DNA of 64,000 nt from Stutzerimonas stutzeri (GCF_000935215.1 NZ_JXXD01000116.1:1-64000), one strand, 5' to 3'. Counted from the stretch's first letter, positions 30,789 through 40,158 are shown. Notes: a model not told the origin generated them from the letters alone. Translations and numbers: made by a program.

Positions 30789-31331
30789 TCACCCGCGTTC
30801 GCCGATCAACCATTCCAGGGGTATCTCATGCTGGCCGCGCTCATCGGTGATGAACATCGACCCTTCGCTGATCATTACGCTCCAGCTGATCGACCGCGGC
30901 AGATCACGCGAGACTGACTCGAGCGCCTCCTGCCCCACCGCTACAACGTTGATTTTCTTCAGGCTGCGTACATTATCGAGCACCTTGGTCTGCCAGACCC
31001 GCAGGTTGCCATAGGCCACCAGGCTGAAACGTTCGGCGCGGCGCGAACACCAGGTAATCCGCTCAGCGTCAGGCTGGCCGACCTCGATCCAGTGCAGCAC
31101 GCGATCATCCAGACTCTTTTCCCACAGTGCAGGCTCATCCACATCCGACAGCCCGCGGCCAAAGGCCAACTGCTCGCCGTACCAGAGCACATAAGCAATC
31201 AGCCGCGCGACCATGCGCTCTTCAGTCTCCGATGGATGACGAGCCACGGTGAAGCGCAGATCTTGATAAACATGACGATCGAGATCGGTGAGATTGATTT
31301 CAACTTTGTAGGGGGTGGCTTGCAGCGCCAT
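30789..31331 (-). CDS. yaeQ: YaeQ family protein
   Basis: 180-residue PD-(D/E)XK-nuclease-like-fold protein of unknown function, once linked to haemolysin expression through RfaH. Features are LTDLDRHVYQDLRFTVARHP, SETEERMVARLIAYVLWYGE, WEKSLDDRVLHWIEVGQPD and the final RGQHEIPLEWLIGERG. Length matches E. coli YaeQ (about 181). ATG 31329-31331 (MALQATPYKVEINL) is chosen; a longer frame adds a non-conserved N-terminus. It converges with the NRAMP-like gene 42 bases away. Confidence 0.92.
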   Translation of the reverse strand: MALQATPYKVEINLTDLDRHVYQDLRFTVARHPSETEERMVARLIAYVLWYGEQLAFGRGLSDVDEPALWEKSLDDRVLHWIEVGQPDAERITWCSRRAERFSLVAYGNLRVWQTKVLDNVRSLKKINVVAVGQEALESVSRDLPRSISWSVMISEGSMFITDERGQHEIPLEWLIGERG

Positions 31332-31507
31332 GGCGGGCATCCGGCGAACGAAAGGCGAAGAGTCTACAGAATTATGGCGCCGTGAGCCCGAGAGAGACCA
31401 GGTTGGCATTTGTCATGCCCCATCATTGCGCCCTTCCCTGCCCGGCCCTTATAAAGCGCCGCCTGGCCTGCCACGGGTCTTTTAAGAAGCAGAGAGAATG
31501 GATTCTC

Positions 31508-33217
31508 ATGGAAGCATTTGTCGTCGTACTGGTGGTACTCATCGGGGTTTTCTTGATTATCGCCATCACTGGCGCTGACCCGAAGCCACATCGGATTCCC
31601 GTTGCCGATAGCTCAGCCCGCCTCACCCTTGAGGAGGTGGTGTGGATCAATCGCATCTCGACCCTACGCATTTTGGCCCCCGAAATGGCCATTGATTTGG
31701 CTGCACGGCTACAGGGCGATGCCTGGCAGGTGGCCAATGCATCGCTGTGCGCGACCCTGCTCGAGCTGAACCGTGAGGAAGAAGCGCTGGGGCTATATTC
31801 GTACCTCGACGCGCACCATCGCCGCGAAGCGCTAGCCAAGATGCTTTACCAGCTGATCGACGCAGGTGAAGCCGAAAGGGCACTGGAGCTGCTAAAGCGC
31901 ACTGGCGATAAGCGCCCTAGCGATCCGCTGCTACGCATCCCATTGTTGCTTGCCGAGGCCGATCAGGACACAGCCAATAGCGAGCTCGAAACGTTCGCCA
32001 CCACATCCAACCTGAGCGCACAGCAGTGGCTGGGCCTTGCGCGCCTGCAACGCCAGAGCGGCAAAGAGGATGCCGCACGACATAGCCTCGCGCAGTTCTG
32101 GGCACTGCAGCAGACCGTTCCGGCTGAAGACATTGTCGGGTTGGAAATTTTTGCGCGGGAGTTGGCTTCTCTTGGCGATCTCCAACAGCTTCTGGAACTC
32201 TCCGATTCGCTTTCGCTGCAACGCGACAATCCCTTCATCACCCCCATGATAGAAGCCGGCTGGCTCGCTCAAGCCCAGCAGCAGATTCAGCGACTGGATG
32301 CGAACTGGCGCGACGAACATTACGATCAATTGCTCGACGCCATGCTGCGACATCGCCAGCTTCGCGAGGCCGAGGCGTTGCTGGAGGAGGTCGAAGATGG
32401 CGTGCATGACGCCTTACTACTGAGACTGGCCCAATGGTGGATTGACCAGGGCGCCGTGTCTGAAGCCGAGCGGGATTTACAGCGCTTGTCCAGGCACGAA
32501 ACACAGCGCATCAGCCTGTACTTGTCGCTATGGTCTGTTTATGAGCAAAGCCAGCCAGACTTAGCCACCTCGATGCTTGGCCAGGCCGAGCGCTGGATCG
32601 AGTACCTACCAGAGGACACCGATCGCGATCACCTACGGCTGCAGGTTCTGAACGCACGCCTGACATTACAAAGCCGCCTACCGGAGCGCCAACGCACCAG
32701 TTACGAAATTCGCCGCGCTCTGGAACAGATTCAGCGCTTGGCAGAACGTCAGCCTCTCTTCGACCGTGCATTCACTGACACACGCCACGCCCTTCTGCTA
32801 CAGCGCCTGGATCGGCCGGCAGATGCGCGAAGCCTGCTAGACAATGTGCGGGACACGCTGGTCACCGACAACGCCCCAGAGGAAATCGAAGCGTTCGACA
32901 TGGCCTTGCTGCTCGATGATCTAGCCATCGCATACTTGCGTCTGGGAGATGTCGATAAAGCGGTGGATCTAATCCGACGAATACCTGGAGAAATCAGCTA
33001 TCCGTCGGACTGGATCGACGCATTACTCGAACAGGACCTACTCGCCCACGCGGTCGATGGCCTTGGCTATCGAGACCTCTTCGACCCACGCAACGGGCCT
33101 CAGCGCCTGCTGAAGAAACTCGACGCCGCAGCTACCGATGAAAGCCGCACGCTCAAGCATCGCTTACTCGACAAGGTGTTCAGCGACGATTTCTGGCGGC
33201 AGCCCAACGCGGCTTGA
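31508..33217 (+). CDS. Membrane-anchored helical (TPR-like) repeat protein, hypothetical
   Basis: 569-residue protein with one N-terminal membrane helix (VVVLVVLIGVFLIIAI, residues 5-20) followed by an almost entirely alpha-helical body that looks like degenerate TPR/HEAT repeats. Examples are NREEEALGLYSYLDAHHRRE, GEAERALELLKRTGDKRPSD and AYLRLGDVDKAVDLIRRIPG. The body is probably on the periplasmic side or is a cytoplasmic scaffold; orientation is unclear. It converges with the phospholipase D-like gene, 22 bases apart, at the end of the PspA-flotillin-ATPase operon. I do not recognise a named family. Codons such as CTA, TTG and GGA are more frequent than in neighbouring housekeeping genes, a possible sign of a transferred origin. 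Confidence 0.75.
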   Translation: MEAFVVVLVVLIGVFLIIAITGADPKPHRIPVADSSARLTLEEVVWINRISTLRILAPEMAIDLAARLQGDAWQVANASLCATLLELNREEEALGLYSYLDAHHRREALAKMLYQLIDAGEAERALELLKRTGDKRPSDPLLRIPLLLAEADQDTANSELETFATTSNLSAQQWLGLARLQRQSGKEDAARHSLAQFWALQQTVPAEDIVGLEIFARELASLGDLQQLLELSDSLSLQRDNPFITPMIEAGWLAQAQQQIQRLDANWRDEHYDQLLDAMLRHRQLREAEALLEEVEDGVHDALLLRLAQWWIDQGAVSEAERDLQRLSRHETQRISLYLSLWSVYEQSQPDLATSMLGQAERWIEYLPEDTDRDHLRLQVLNARLTLQSRLPERQRTSYEIRRALEQIQRLAERQPLFDRAFTDTRHALLLQRLDRPADARSLLDNVRDTLVTDNAPEEIEAFDMALLLDDLAIAYLRLGDVDKAVDLIRRIPGEISYPSDWIDALLEQDLLAHAVDGLGYRDLFDPRNGPQRLLKKLDAAATDESRTLKHRLLDKVFSDDFWRQPNAA

Positions 33218-33239
33218 AGAAGCTCACCAACTTTAGCGA

Positions 33240-33932
33240 TTAACAATTCTCCGCGTAACGCGACCAGAGCGCCTCGAATTCGCGCGCGTAATCGGCCAGC
33301 AATTGTGGATGATCGATCACCAGCAGATTTTCTTCATTGCTGGTGGTCGCGCTACGGGTCCAGTTGAAACTGCCGTTGAGGAGCAGGCGCCCGTCAAATA
33401 GCGCGAACTTGTGATGCATGTGATATGGGCCAGAGTCGATACGCAACGGCACGCCCTTATCGCGCAACCACTGGATGTCGCTGCCCGCGTCATACTGTTT
33501 CTCGTTGTCGCTGATTACCCGCACAGTTACGCCACGTAGGTGGCACGCCAGAATCTCCTCACTGAGTTGATCATCGGAGATGGTGTAAACACAGATATCC
33601 ACGCTCTTGCGCGCCTGCCGGCAGAGGTCGCGAATCTTGCGACGGCAGCTCTCGCCCGGACTGAAATGTGCGCTGGCCTGCTCTACCCTGACTGGAGTGG
33701 AGCAGGAGTCGAGCGTCTTGATCACCTGCTCCAGCCATTTAAGCGCAGGCTCAACGTTCGCCGGCTCACGGCTAAGCTCGCGCACCAAGGCGAAAGCCCG
33801 ATTACGCAGGAAGCGTATCTGGTCAACTGTCAGCTCGCTGCCCAGCTGGCGCAACTCGTCGCGCTCTTCGTTGCTCAGGCGCAGATCGGCCAAGCTGTCG
33901 CGCAATTGTTGGTCAAGTCGATTGAAATCCAC
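33240..33932 (-). CDS. Phospholipase D-like protein with single HKD motif
   Basis: 230 residues. Residues 1-75 form a helical N-terminal domain (RLSNEERDELRQLGSELTVD). Residues 95-225 form a PLDc_2 domain with IRDLCRQARKSVDICVYTIS and the HKD signature HxKxxxxD at His173, Lys175, Asp180, followed by GSFNWT (Gly187, Ser188, Asn190). One HKD means the active enzyme should be a homodimer, like Nuc endonuclease or the mitochondrial cardiolipin hydrolase. It may cleave phospholipid or nucleic acid; sequence alone does not decide. It is the last gene of the leftward cluster, 15 bases after the rhomboid stop. No signal peptide, so cytoplasmic. Confidence 0.85.
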   Translation of the reverse strand: MDFNRLDQQLRDSLADLRLSNEERDELRQLGSELTVDQIRFLRNRAFALVRELSREPANVEPALKWLEQVIKTLDSCSTPVRVEQASAHFSPGESCRRKIRDLCRQARKSVDICVYTISDDQLSEEILACHLRGVTVRVISDNEKQYDAGSDIQWLRDKGVPLRIDSGPYHMHHKFALFDGRLLLNGSFNWTRSATTSNEENLLVIDHPQLLADYAREFEALWSRYAENC

Positions 33933-33947
33933 ACAAAGTCCTTTTTG

Positions 33948-34493
33948 TCAGAGGCGCCGGTTACGCGACAGCACAGCGTAAAGCACGCCGCACGACGCAC
34001 CGGCCAGATGGTATTCGAAGGAAACTCCGTCACGCGGCAATAGCCCGAACAGCCAGCCGCCATAAAACATGAAGACAAGCCCAGCGAGCGCCAGGTCAAG
34101 CAGACTGCGATCGAGCCAGGCGCGGGCCAGCAATAACCCCCAAAAGCCGAACAACCAGCCGCTTGCACCGATGTGCACGCCGATACGCCCAAAGCACCAC
34201 ACCAGCACGCCGCTGCCGACGATGATGAAGAGGCTTGCCAGTACGAAATCGCGCCGCGAGCGCAGCAACACCAGTGACCCAAGAATCATGAGGCCGCTGA
34301 GGTTGCTCAGCAGGTGCGCCCAGCCGCCGTGCAGCCAGGGCGCGATCAGAATGCCAGGCAGCGCCTGCACCTGACGTGGCACCAACCCCCATACATTCAG
34401 CGCACCGCCGGTAAAGCTGTTGGCGAGCTGCACAAGCACCATGCCGCCGGCCAACACGGCCAGAAAGCGCAGCTCACCGAGCGCTCGCTTCAA
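33948..34493 (-). CDS. Rhomboid-family intramembrane serine protease
   Basis: 181-residue, six-helix rhomboid core. Catalytic residues are Ser111 in HIGASGWLFGFWG and His162 in FEYHLAGASCG. The conserved oxyanion/structural motif HGGWAHLLSN (His55, His60, Asn64) is present. It cleaves single-pass membrane proteins inside the bilayer; the substrate is unknown. The start is TTG 34491-34493, which overlaps the TGA stop of the giant ATPase gene (TTGA), so translation should be coupled and modest. The sixth helix is followed directly by the end (LSRNRRL), with no extra domain. Confidence 0.88.
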   Translation of the reverse strand: MKRALGELRFLAVLAGGMVLVQLANSFTGGALNVWGLVPRQVQALPGILIAPWLHGGWAHLLSNLSGLMILGSLVLLRSRRDFVLASLFIIVGSGVLVWCFGRIGVHIGASGWLFGFWGLLLARAWLDRSLLDLALAGLVFMFYGGWLFGLLPRDGVSFEYHLAGASCGVLYAVLSRNRRL

Positions 34494-37400
34494 GACATTC
34501 CATCGTAGGGTTCGACGTTGCGTTGCTCCTGGCCGAGATGTTCGCCAAGCTCACGCAGTTGAGCGGATATCTCCAGCATCCGATGGTGGGTACGCAAGTC
34601 GATATCGATCTTCTTATCCATGGTTTTGATCAGCGGCAGAAAACTGTTCTGCAAGCTGTCGGCCAGATTCTCCAGCAGCTTCTGTACGGCTGGCTGAGGC
34701 GGTGCGACAACTTCTACCTGCGGTCTTAGCCGACCAAGATTATCCAGCCCGCTAATCAGTTGCTCCCAGGGAATACGCGCCTCATCACGGTCGGACTTGC
34801 CCGTGCTCAGCCCGCGCACGCTTTCGACCAGATCGTTGAGCTGCGCGACTACGCGGCCCCCGACATCAGTGTCACTGCCGCCCATGGCCTTGTTGCGCAT
34901 GAAGTCACGCTTGATCTGCGCCCAACGCTCGGCCTGAGCGTCCGTCATATTGCCGCGCAGCTCAGCGAGCTTGAGCAGGTTTTCCTCGGCACCAGTGGTG
35001 AGCAACTGCGCTTCACCCTGGTAATGGTCGGCGATCAGCTGCAACAGCTCTGCCTGGTTCATCACCGAACTGATCTTCTCAGCCATCTTGTTCATGTTGC
35101 GGTAACTGCCCTGCAACTTGAACGGCGGCTCGCTACGGTACTGGTCGGCCTGCGCGGCGCTGACGATGTACTGCTGGTTGACCCTGCCTACGACATCGCG
35201 CACCTGCATCAAGCGTTCAAGCGTAGCGGTGATCTCGTTGATCTCGGCGGCGCTGTAGCTGTACGACAGCTCATTGGCGGAGAACGGCTTGCCCTGGGCC
35301 TTGTCGACCAGCCGATAGACATCGGCCATGTCGCGGGTAGCCAGCGGCGCAAGGATCGGATTGGAGGTCAACGCATTCTCGATATAGCTGAGGCTGAAGG
35401 CTTCCTGCATGCCTCCAAGCGTGTCGCCGAGGTTGTAGATATCCGCACGGTTGGCAAGCATGTCAGGGATTTTGAAGACGTCACCGGATTCGGTATAGGG
35501 GTTGCCGGACATGATTACGCAGAACTTCTTGCCGCGCATGTCATAGGTTTTGGTCTTGCCCTTCCAGACGCCTTCGATACGACGTGTACCGTCGCAAAGC
35601 GAGATGAATTTCTGCAGGAATTCTGGATGGGTGTGCTGGATGTCATCGACATACAGCATCACGTTGTTTCCCATCTCAAGAGCCAGATTGAGCTTCTCCA
35701 GCTCCTGGCGCGAAGTGGCATCGGGCGCTTGCGCAGGGTCCACCGAACGAACCTCGTGGCCCAACGCCGGGCCATTGATCTTCATGAAGATCAGCCCCAA
35801 TCGATGGGCGACATATTCCATCAGGGTTGTCTTGCCGTAGCCAGGCGGCGAGATGAGCATCAAAAGCCCCATCAAATCGGTGCGCTTGTTCTCTCCCGCA
35901 GTACCCATCTGCTTGGCGAGGTTGTCGCCAATGAACCCCAGATAAACGTCGTTGATCAGCTTGTTGCGCACAAAAGAACTTAGCGGCCGGGGCTTGAACT
36001 CGCCAAGGCGCAGCGCCTCACGCTCGCGACCGATCACATCCTGACGCAAGGCCTGGTAACGCCGAAGTTGTGGCAGGAAGCGGCGGCGATGGTTCTCGAG
36101 CCGCTCGAAATAGTCATCCAGCGACAGCATCAGCTGCTGGCCTTCAATGCGTGGGTGGTCACCCATCAGCTCTTCAACAGCAAAGCGCAGATCCACTTCA
36201 GTGACTCGCCTGCTCTGCCCCTCCGGCAAAAGAGCCAGCGCCACTGCCTCGGGGATGTAGCGAGCAAGGTCGGACAGCTCGCCCTGATCGCAGAGTCCTT
36301 GCAACCAATTGTCCACCAGCGCCCACCGTGCTGCTGGGCGACCCTGAAGTCGCTCCAATGTCTGCACATAGCCATCCCAGACACGTGCCGCTTCCAGCTT
36401 TGCCTGCAGCGAGCCGAGCAGTTGGCGCGCGTATTTGCTGAAGACGAATTCGATGCGTTCGCCAGCCAGCTCCTGGACCAGATAGCGCGCCGCGTCTAGA
36501 GGCAGCCCGGACCGCAGCGTTATGCCTTCATCGGTCGCGAACCGCTCAATCGCCGAAGCGATTTCCGCCTCAAGCTGATCGATCCCATCCCGGCGACCAA
36601 AGAGCTGCTGAATATGCCGACTGGTGCGGGCGCGCTCCGGCCACTCCAATGCAATGGCCTGACCCTCAACACTGTTCCAGAAAAAACAGCCAGTGCCTCG
36701 CGCCATCGGCGTATGGCTAAGCAGCCCTGCGCTGTCGCGAAGCGGTAGCAGGCGCGCCAGGATCAGCGCCGCGTCGTGATCGTGGATACCCTTTTCGTAA
36801 CCTTCCCGATAACGAGGGGCGGCAAAGTCTCGAATGCGTCTGGTCAGCGCCTCACGGTCGGCGAGTAGCTGCTTTAGGCTATTGATATCCATGCCATCTT
36901 GTCCGGCATCCGCCGCGGCGAGCACTTCGCTGGCCAGGTACTCGGCGCGGTACAACGCCTCCGATTCCGACTCCAGCGACACCTGCCAGAATTCGCGTAA
37001 CGCTTCGAGTTCGGAATCACGCAACGGCTCGAGAAAGTCGGTCCCGGTCAGGTGCAGATAGAGCTGATCACCACGGGTCAGCAGGGTCAGATCCAACTCC
37101 TGCGTGTTGACGCTAAAGCGGTGGCGCGGGCCCAGTCGGATGACGTTGCCACCGGCCTCGAACAGCTCGCTCTTGTCGCGCATCGCCCGCACCGCCTGGT
37201 CGCGGGCGCTCTTCAGGCGCGCCTCCACATCGTCTGCCTTGACGCTGTCCTTGAGGTCGCGCAGGCGCCCCACCATCTCACGCAGTTTGAGGATTAGCGG
37301 GTCGGCGGCAAAGAAGGCGTTGAGCTCCTCGGTCTGGTTCAGCCGGGCAGTACGGCGACCGAGGCTGTCGAGAATGCGCGACGCAGCATCGAGCACGCCC

Positions 37401-39736
37401 TGGGCGCGGCGCTGGCGGTCATCAAGCAGGCTCTGCTTGTGCGCCTCGAAGGTCTCCAGCAACTCCTCACGCTTGCTCAGGATGTCGCCGAGGAACTGTT
37501 CGTGATCACCGAACTGGCTTTCAAGCTCCTCGAGCTGCACCAGCAGACGTGAGAGCTGCTCGTCGCAGCGCTCCGGGTCCGATGCCTGGGCCAAAGCGTT
37601 GGTGATGCCCTGGCTGAACAGTTTGAACTGAGCACCAAACTGGGCCACGGTTTCCGCCGAACCGAGCCCCTTGCGGCGCTGCTCGGCTCGCGCCTTGGCC
37701 TGGTTGAGGCGGGCATACACTTCCGAGATCGACTCGACGATGCGGGTGCGCTCGGTGGCATCATCGATCGACAACGACGCCATCAGACCTGAGAGCATAT
37801 CCAGACCTGCAGCCATCTGCTGCATGCCGGCAAGGGGCTCATTGAGCTGAGTGACGGTGTCCGCCTTCTGTGCGGTCGCATCAAGCTCACTGAGTTCAAC
37901 CAGATAAGGTTCGAGCGCCGCATCGCTGGCCAGGAACCTCGAAGTCGCCAAGCTGGCCCGCTCCTGTGCTTCGAGCAGTTCGGCCTCCATGGCATCGATG
38001 CGAGAGACATCGATATAACGGTAGTCACGAATGGTCAGTAGCTGGCCGCGCTGTGAGTTGATCGCGTTAAGCGCTTCGACGAACTGCTGCACCCTGTCCC
38101 AGCTGTCTGTCAACAACCCTGAGAGCAATGCCTTCTGGCGGGTCTGGGCTTCGGCCATCGCACGGCTCGATTGCTGACGAATGCTCTCGACCTTCTCGAA
38201 CTCATCGAGTACCAGCTCGCCGGTCGCTGCAATCTCGCGCAGCAGCAGGGCAAGCCCCTGGCACTGGGCATCGCCCAGCCAATGGTAGGCATCGAACAGA
38301 CGGCGGGTGTTCTGGCAGAGCTGGGTATAACGCTGCACCGATATCTGCGGCGCATCGATCTCGCGACTCAGGTTGAACAGGTCGGATACGCCGCGCACCA
38401 ACTCGGCGTTGCCGATGCGTCCGAAAAACCCGCTGCGCGCAGGCTGCCGTGCGGCGAAGTCATCGGTACAGAATGGCGTCTGCCAGATCTGCATCGGGTG
38501 GATGCGTGTGGGCTCACTGCCTTCGGCGGAAAAGATCACCATGCGCCCGTCTTCGAGCCGGGCATAGCCATGACCGAAGATCGGATTCTGTAGTTGGCGG
38601 TCGATCATGTTGTAGGTAAATAACGCCGATCGCCCTTCTTCCGGATGGTAGAAGATGTACTGCACATCCTCACCGTTAGGCGAGCGCACCGCGCGCTTGA
38701 AGCGCATGCCGTCCATCGACTGCTCGAATGCCTTCGACTCTCCGTTCTGCAGGTAGTAACCGCCAGGAAAGATGATTCCATGGTCTTCTGGCAACTGAAC
38801 GCAGGCGAGCCCAATTGCATCAAGGCGCTCAACCGTGCGCGTCAGGCTGTTGAAGACCAGATAGCGCCACTGCTCTTCCCGATACGGCAGCACCTTAAGC
38901 AGGATCAGGCTACCGAGCCTGGCGTATTCGATCTGTGCATCGTCGAGGGACTGGGTCTTGTCCAGCACCGCCTCGCGGTAGATGCCAAGGCCATCGTCGG
39001 TGTTGTTTTCGACCTTGACGGTCAGGTCGCCGCCAATGGTCTCGACGAACAATGTGTCGAGGATATTCAGATGTGGATGTCGGCCATTGACCACCATCTC
39101 ACGAGAAGTCTTCTGCCATTCGAAATCGAATGGTGCCGGCAACGCGATATCGCGCTCGCCACGGTTGTCGATGTATCGGACATCCTTGCCGTCATTGGAA
39201 ATCGACCAACGGAATACTCGAATGTCCGTGACCCGCTCGCCAATCTGGAAGCTGGCCAGCAGCTTGCCGTCACGCACTATCAGCTGCAGCAAGCGGGTGT
39301 TTTTGTAGTAGGTGTACAGCTCGTTGAAGTCGTTTACGAAGCTGCTCTGGGCAAGAAAGCTGCCCTCAAGCGACACGGCTTGGGCTTCGTAGCCCTCGGC
39401 CTGCTCGCTCAATCGATAGAGCGAAAATACGTCCTCGACACGGGTTTCTTTCTTGAGCCCGAGAAAAACGTTGTAGCCAAACAGCAAGCTGTCGCCGACC
39501 TGGGCGATGTCACGTGCAGTGCAGTTATTCTCGGTACGGATACGGACTCGCCCCACCACCTCCATTCGGCTGCTGCCGAAGGCCTCCAGGCGCTCTTCGT
39601 TCAAGCTCTCGGTGATATGCCGAAGACGTAATCCCTGCTCCTGCAGTCGCTTGTGCAGCACCTCGTAAGCACCGCCTTGCGCGACGGCTTCATCGAGAAT
39701 GTCCTGGGTATTTTCGGCTTGGACGTCCGACATCAT
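34490..39736 (-). CDS. Giant AAA+ 'DNA repair ATPase' (DUF3686 type)
   Basis: 1748-residue cytoplasmic protein. The N-terminal about 430 residues match the DUF3686-type region (RIRTENNCTARDIAQVGDSL, LFGYNVFLGLKKETRVEDVF) and look beta-rich, perhaps propeller-like. Residues 480-880 are long helices/coiled coil. Residues 900-1230 form a second globular part. A single AAA+ domain follows near residue 1290: Walker A LMLISPPGYGKTTLMEYVAH (about residue 1296), Walker B NVMLYVDDIQH (about 1358) and sensor-1-like FCVIMSGNPYTESGDVF. The 'DNA repair' name is an annotation tradition; no nuclease motif is visible. Its place between a flotillin and a rhomboid suggests membrane-linked remodelling. Two in-frame ATGs compete (39734-39736, 39731-39733); AAGGAAG is better spaced for the second. 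The C-terminus overlaps the rhomboid start. Confidence 0.88.
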   Translation of the reverse strand: MMSDVQAENTQDILDEAVAQGGAYEVLHKRLQEQGLRLRHITESLNEERLEAFGSSRMEVVGRVRIRTENNCTARDIAQVGDSLLFGYNVFLGLKKETRVEDVFSLYRLSEQAEGYEAQAVSLEGSFLAQSSFVNDFNELYTYYKNTRLLQLIVRDGKLLASFQIGERVTDIRVFRWSISNDGKDVRYIDNRGERDIALPAPFDFEWQKTSREMVVNGRHPHLNILDTLFVETIGGDLTVKVENNTDDGLGIYREAVLDKTQSLDDAQIEYARLGSLILLKVLPYREEQWRYLVFNSLTRTVERLDAIGLACVQLPEDHGIIFPGGYYLQNGESKAFEQSMDGMRFKRAVRSPNGEDVQYIFYHPEEGRSALFTYNMIDRQLQNPIFGHGYARLEDGRMVIFSAEGSEPTRIHPMQIWQTPFCTDDFAARQPARSGFFGRIGNAELVRGVSDLFNLSREIDAPQISVQRYTQLCQNTRRLFDAYHWLGDAQCQGLALLLREIAATGELVLDEFEKVESIRQQSSRAMAEAQTRQKALLSGLLTDSWDRVQQFVEALNAINSQRGQLLTIRDYRYIDVSRIDAMEAELLEAQERASLATSRFLASDAALEPYLVELSELDATAQKADTVTQLNEPLAGMQQMAAGLDMLSGLMASLSIDDATERTRIVESISEVYARLNQAKARAEQRRKGLGSAETVAQFGAQFKLFSQGITNALAQASDPERCDEQLSRLLVQLEELESQFGDHEQFLGDILSKREELLETFEAHKQSLLDDRQRRAQGVLDAASRILDSLGRRTARLNQTEELNAFFAADPLILKLREMVGRLRDLKDSVKADDVEARLKSARDQAVRAMRDKSELFEAGGNVIRLGPRHRFSVNTQELDLTLLTRGDQLYLHLTGTDFLEPLRDSELEALREFWQVSLESESEALYRAEYLASEVLAAADAGQDGMDINSLKQLLADREALTRRIRDFAAPRYREGYEKGIHDHDAALILARLLPLRDSAGLLSHTPMARGTGCFFWNSVEGQAIALEWPERARTSRHIQQLFGRRDGIDQLEAEIASAIERFATDEGITLRSGLPLDAARYLVQELAGERIEFVFSKYARQLLGSLQAKLEAARVWDGYVQTLERLQGRPAARWALVDNWLQGLCDQGELSDLARYIPEAVALALLPEGQSRRVTEVDLRFAVEELMGDHPRIEGQQLMLSLDDYFERLENHRRRFLPQLRRYQALRQDVIGREREALRLGEFKPRPLSSFVRNKLINDVYLGFIGDNLAKQMGTAGENKRTDLMGLLMLISPPGYGKTTLMEYVAHRLGLIFMKINGPALGHEVRSVDPAQAPDATSRQELEKLNLALEMGNNVMLYVDDIQHTHPEFLQKFISLCDGTRRIEGVWKGKTKTYDMRGKKFCVIMSGNPYTESGDVFKIPDMLANRADIYNLGDTLGGMQEAFSLSYIENALTSNPILAPLATRDMADVYRLVDKAQGKPFSANELSYSYSAAEINEITATLERLMQVRDVVGRVNQQYIVSAAQADQYRSEPPFKLQGSYRNMNKMAEKISSVMNQAELLQLIADHYQGEAQLLTTGAEENLLKLAELRGNMTDAQAERWAQIKRDFMRNKAMGGSDTDVGGRVVAQLNDLVESVRGLSTGKSDRDEARIPWEQLISGLDNLGRLRPQVEVVAPPQPAVQKLLENLADSLQNSFLPLIKTMDKKIDIDLRTHHRMLEISAQLRELGEHLGQEQRNVEPYDGMS

Positions 39737-39772
39737 GAGTCTTCCTTGAATCTATGCGGTCTGCAAGCAACG

Positions 39773-39792
39773 AGCCCCGGTCGCACGGGGCT
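39773..39792. other. Intergenic stem-loop upstream of the giant ATPase gene
   Basis: AGCCCCG (39773-39779) and CGGGGCT (39786-39792) pair around a six-base loop in the 152-bp gap between the small acidic gene and the ATPase gene. No T-run follows. It may be an mRNA processing or attenuation element that sets lower expression of the downstream genes. Confidence 0.4.
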
Positions 39793-39888
39793 GCACTAAG
39801 TAGCGGGGAACGCCGAATGGCTGGTGATCTGGAGGATGCCTCAAGCTCCGATTTTCTTGGCCACCTCGGCGATCTTGTCGCGCATTGG

Positions 39889-40080
39889 CTAGTCGATTTC
39901 CTCGGGCCGGATGCGTTCGATGATCTTTGTCAGCACACGAGCTTCGTTTTCATCGATATCACCGTCGCGCTCGGCGATGTCCAGCAGAGCACCGAGCTCG
40001 TCCACGTCCAGGCGGCCATCATTGGCAAAGCACTGAATCGAGCGGAAGGACATTTCCAGATAATCCCTTGGTTCAGACAT
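39889..40080 (-). CDS. Small acidic TerB/EF-hand-like protein
   Basis: 63-residue protein starting at ATG 40078-40080, with AGGAGTG four bases ahead. Two acidic loops resemble EF-hands or the TerB metal-binding turn: FANDGRLDVDELGALLDIAE and RDGDIDENEARVLTKIIERI. Sequence-paired DG-x-hydrophobic-D-x-x-E patterns suggest calcium or other divalent binding. It lies between the flotillin and the giant ATPase. The spacing of 78 and 152 bases is wider than elsewhere in the operon. TerB-like small proteins often accompany membrane-stress ATPases in other systems; the functional link here is inference. Confidence 0.8.
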   Translation of the reverse strand: MSEPRDYLEMSFRSIQCFANDGRLDVDELGALLDIAERDGDIDENEARVLTKIIERIRPEEID

Positions 40081-40158
40081 AAACACTCCTTGCTGCAGCG
40101 GCTCATCAGGTGAGCCAGAACGGGCACTCTGCTTTCAGATGCAGGCGCCCTGGGATCA

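Noticed and set aside
34760..35983. 407-residue open frame on the plus strand
   Set aside because: Antisense to the AAA+ domain of the giant ATPase and lacks domain-like sequence.
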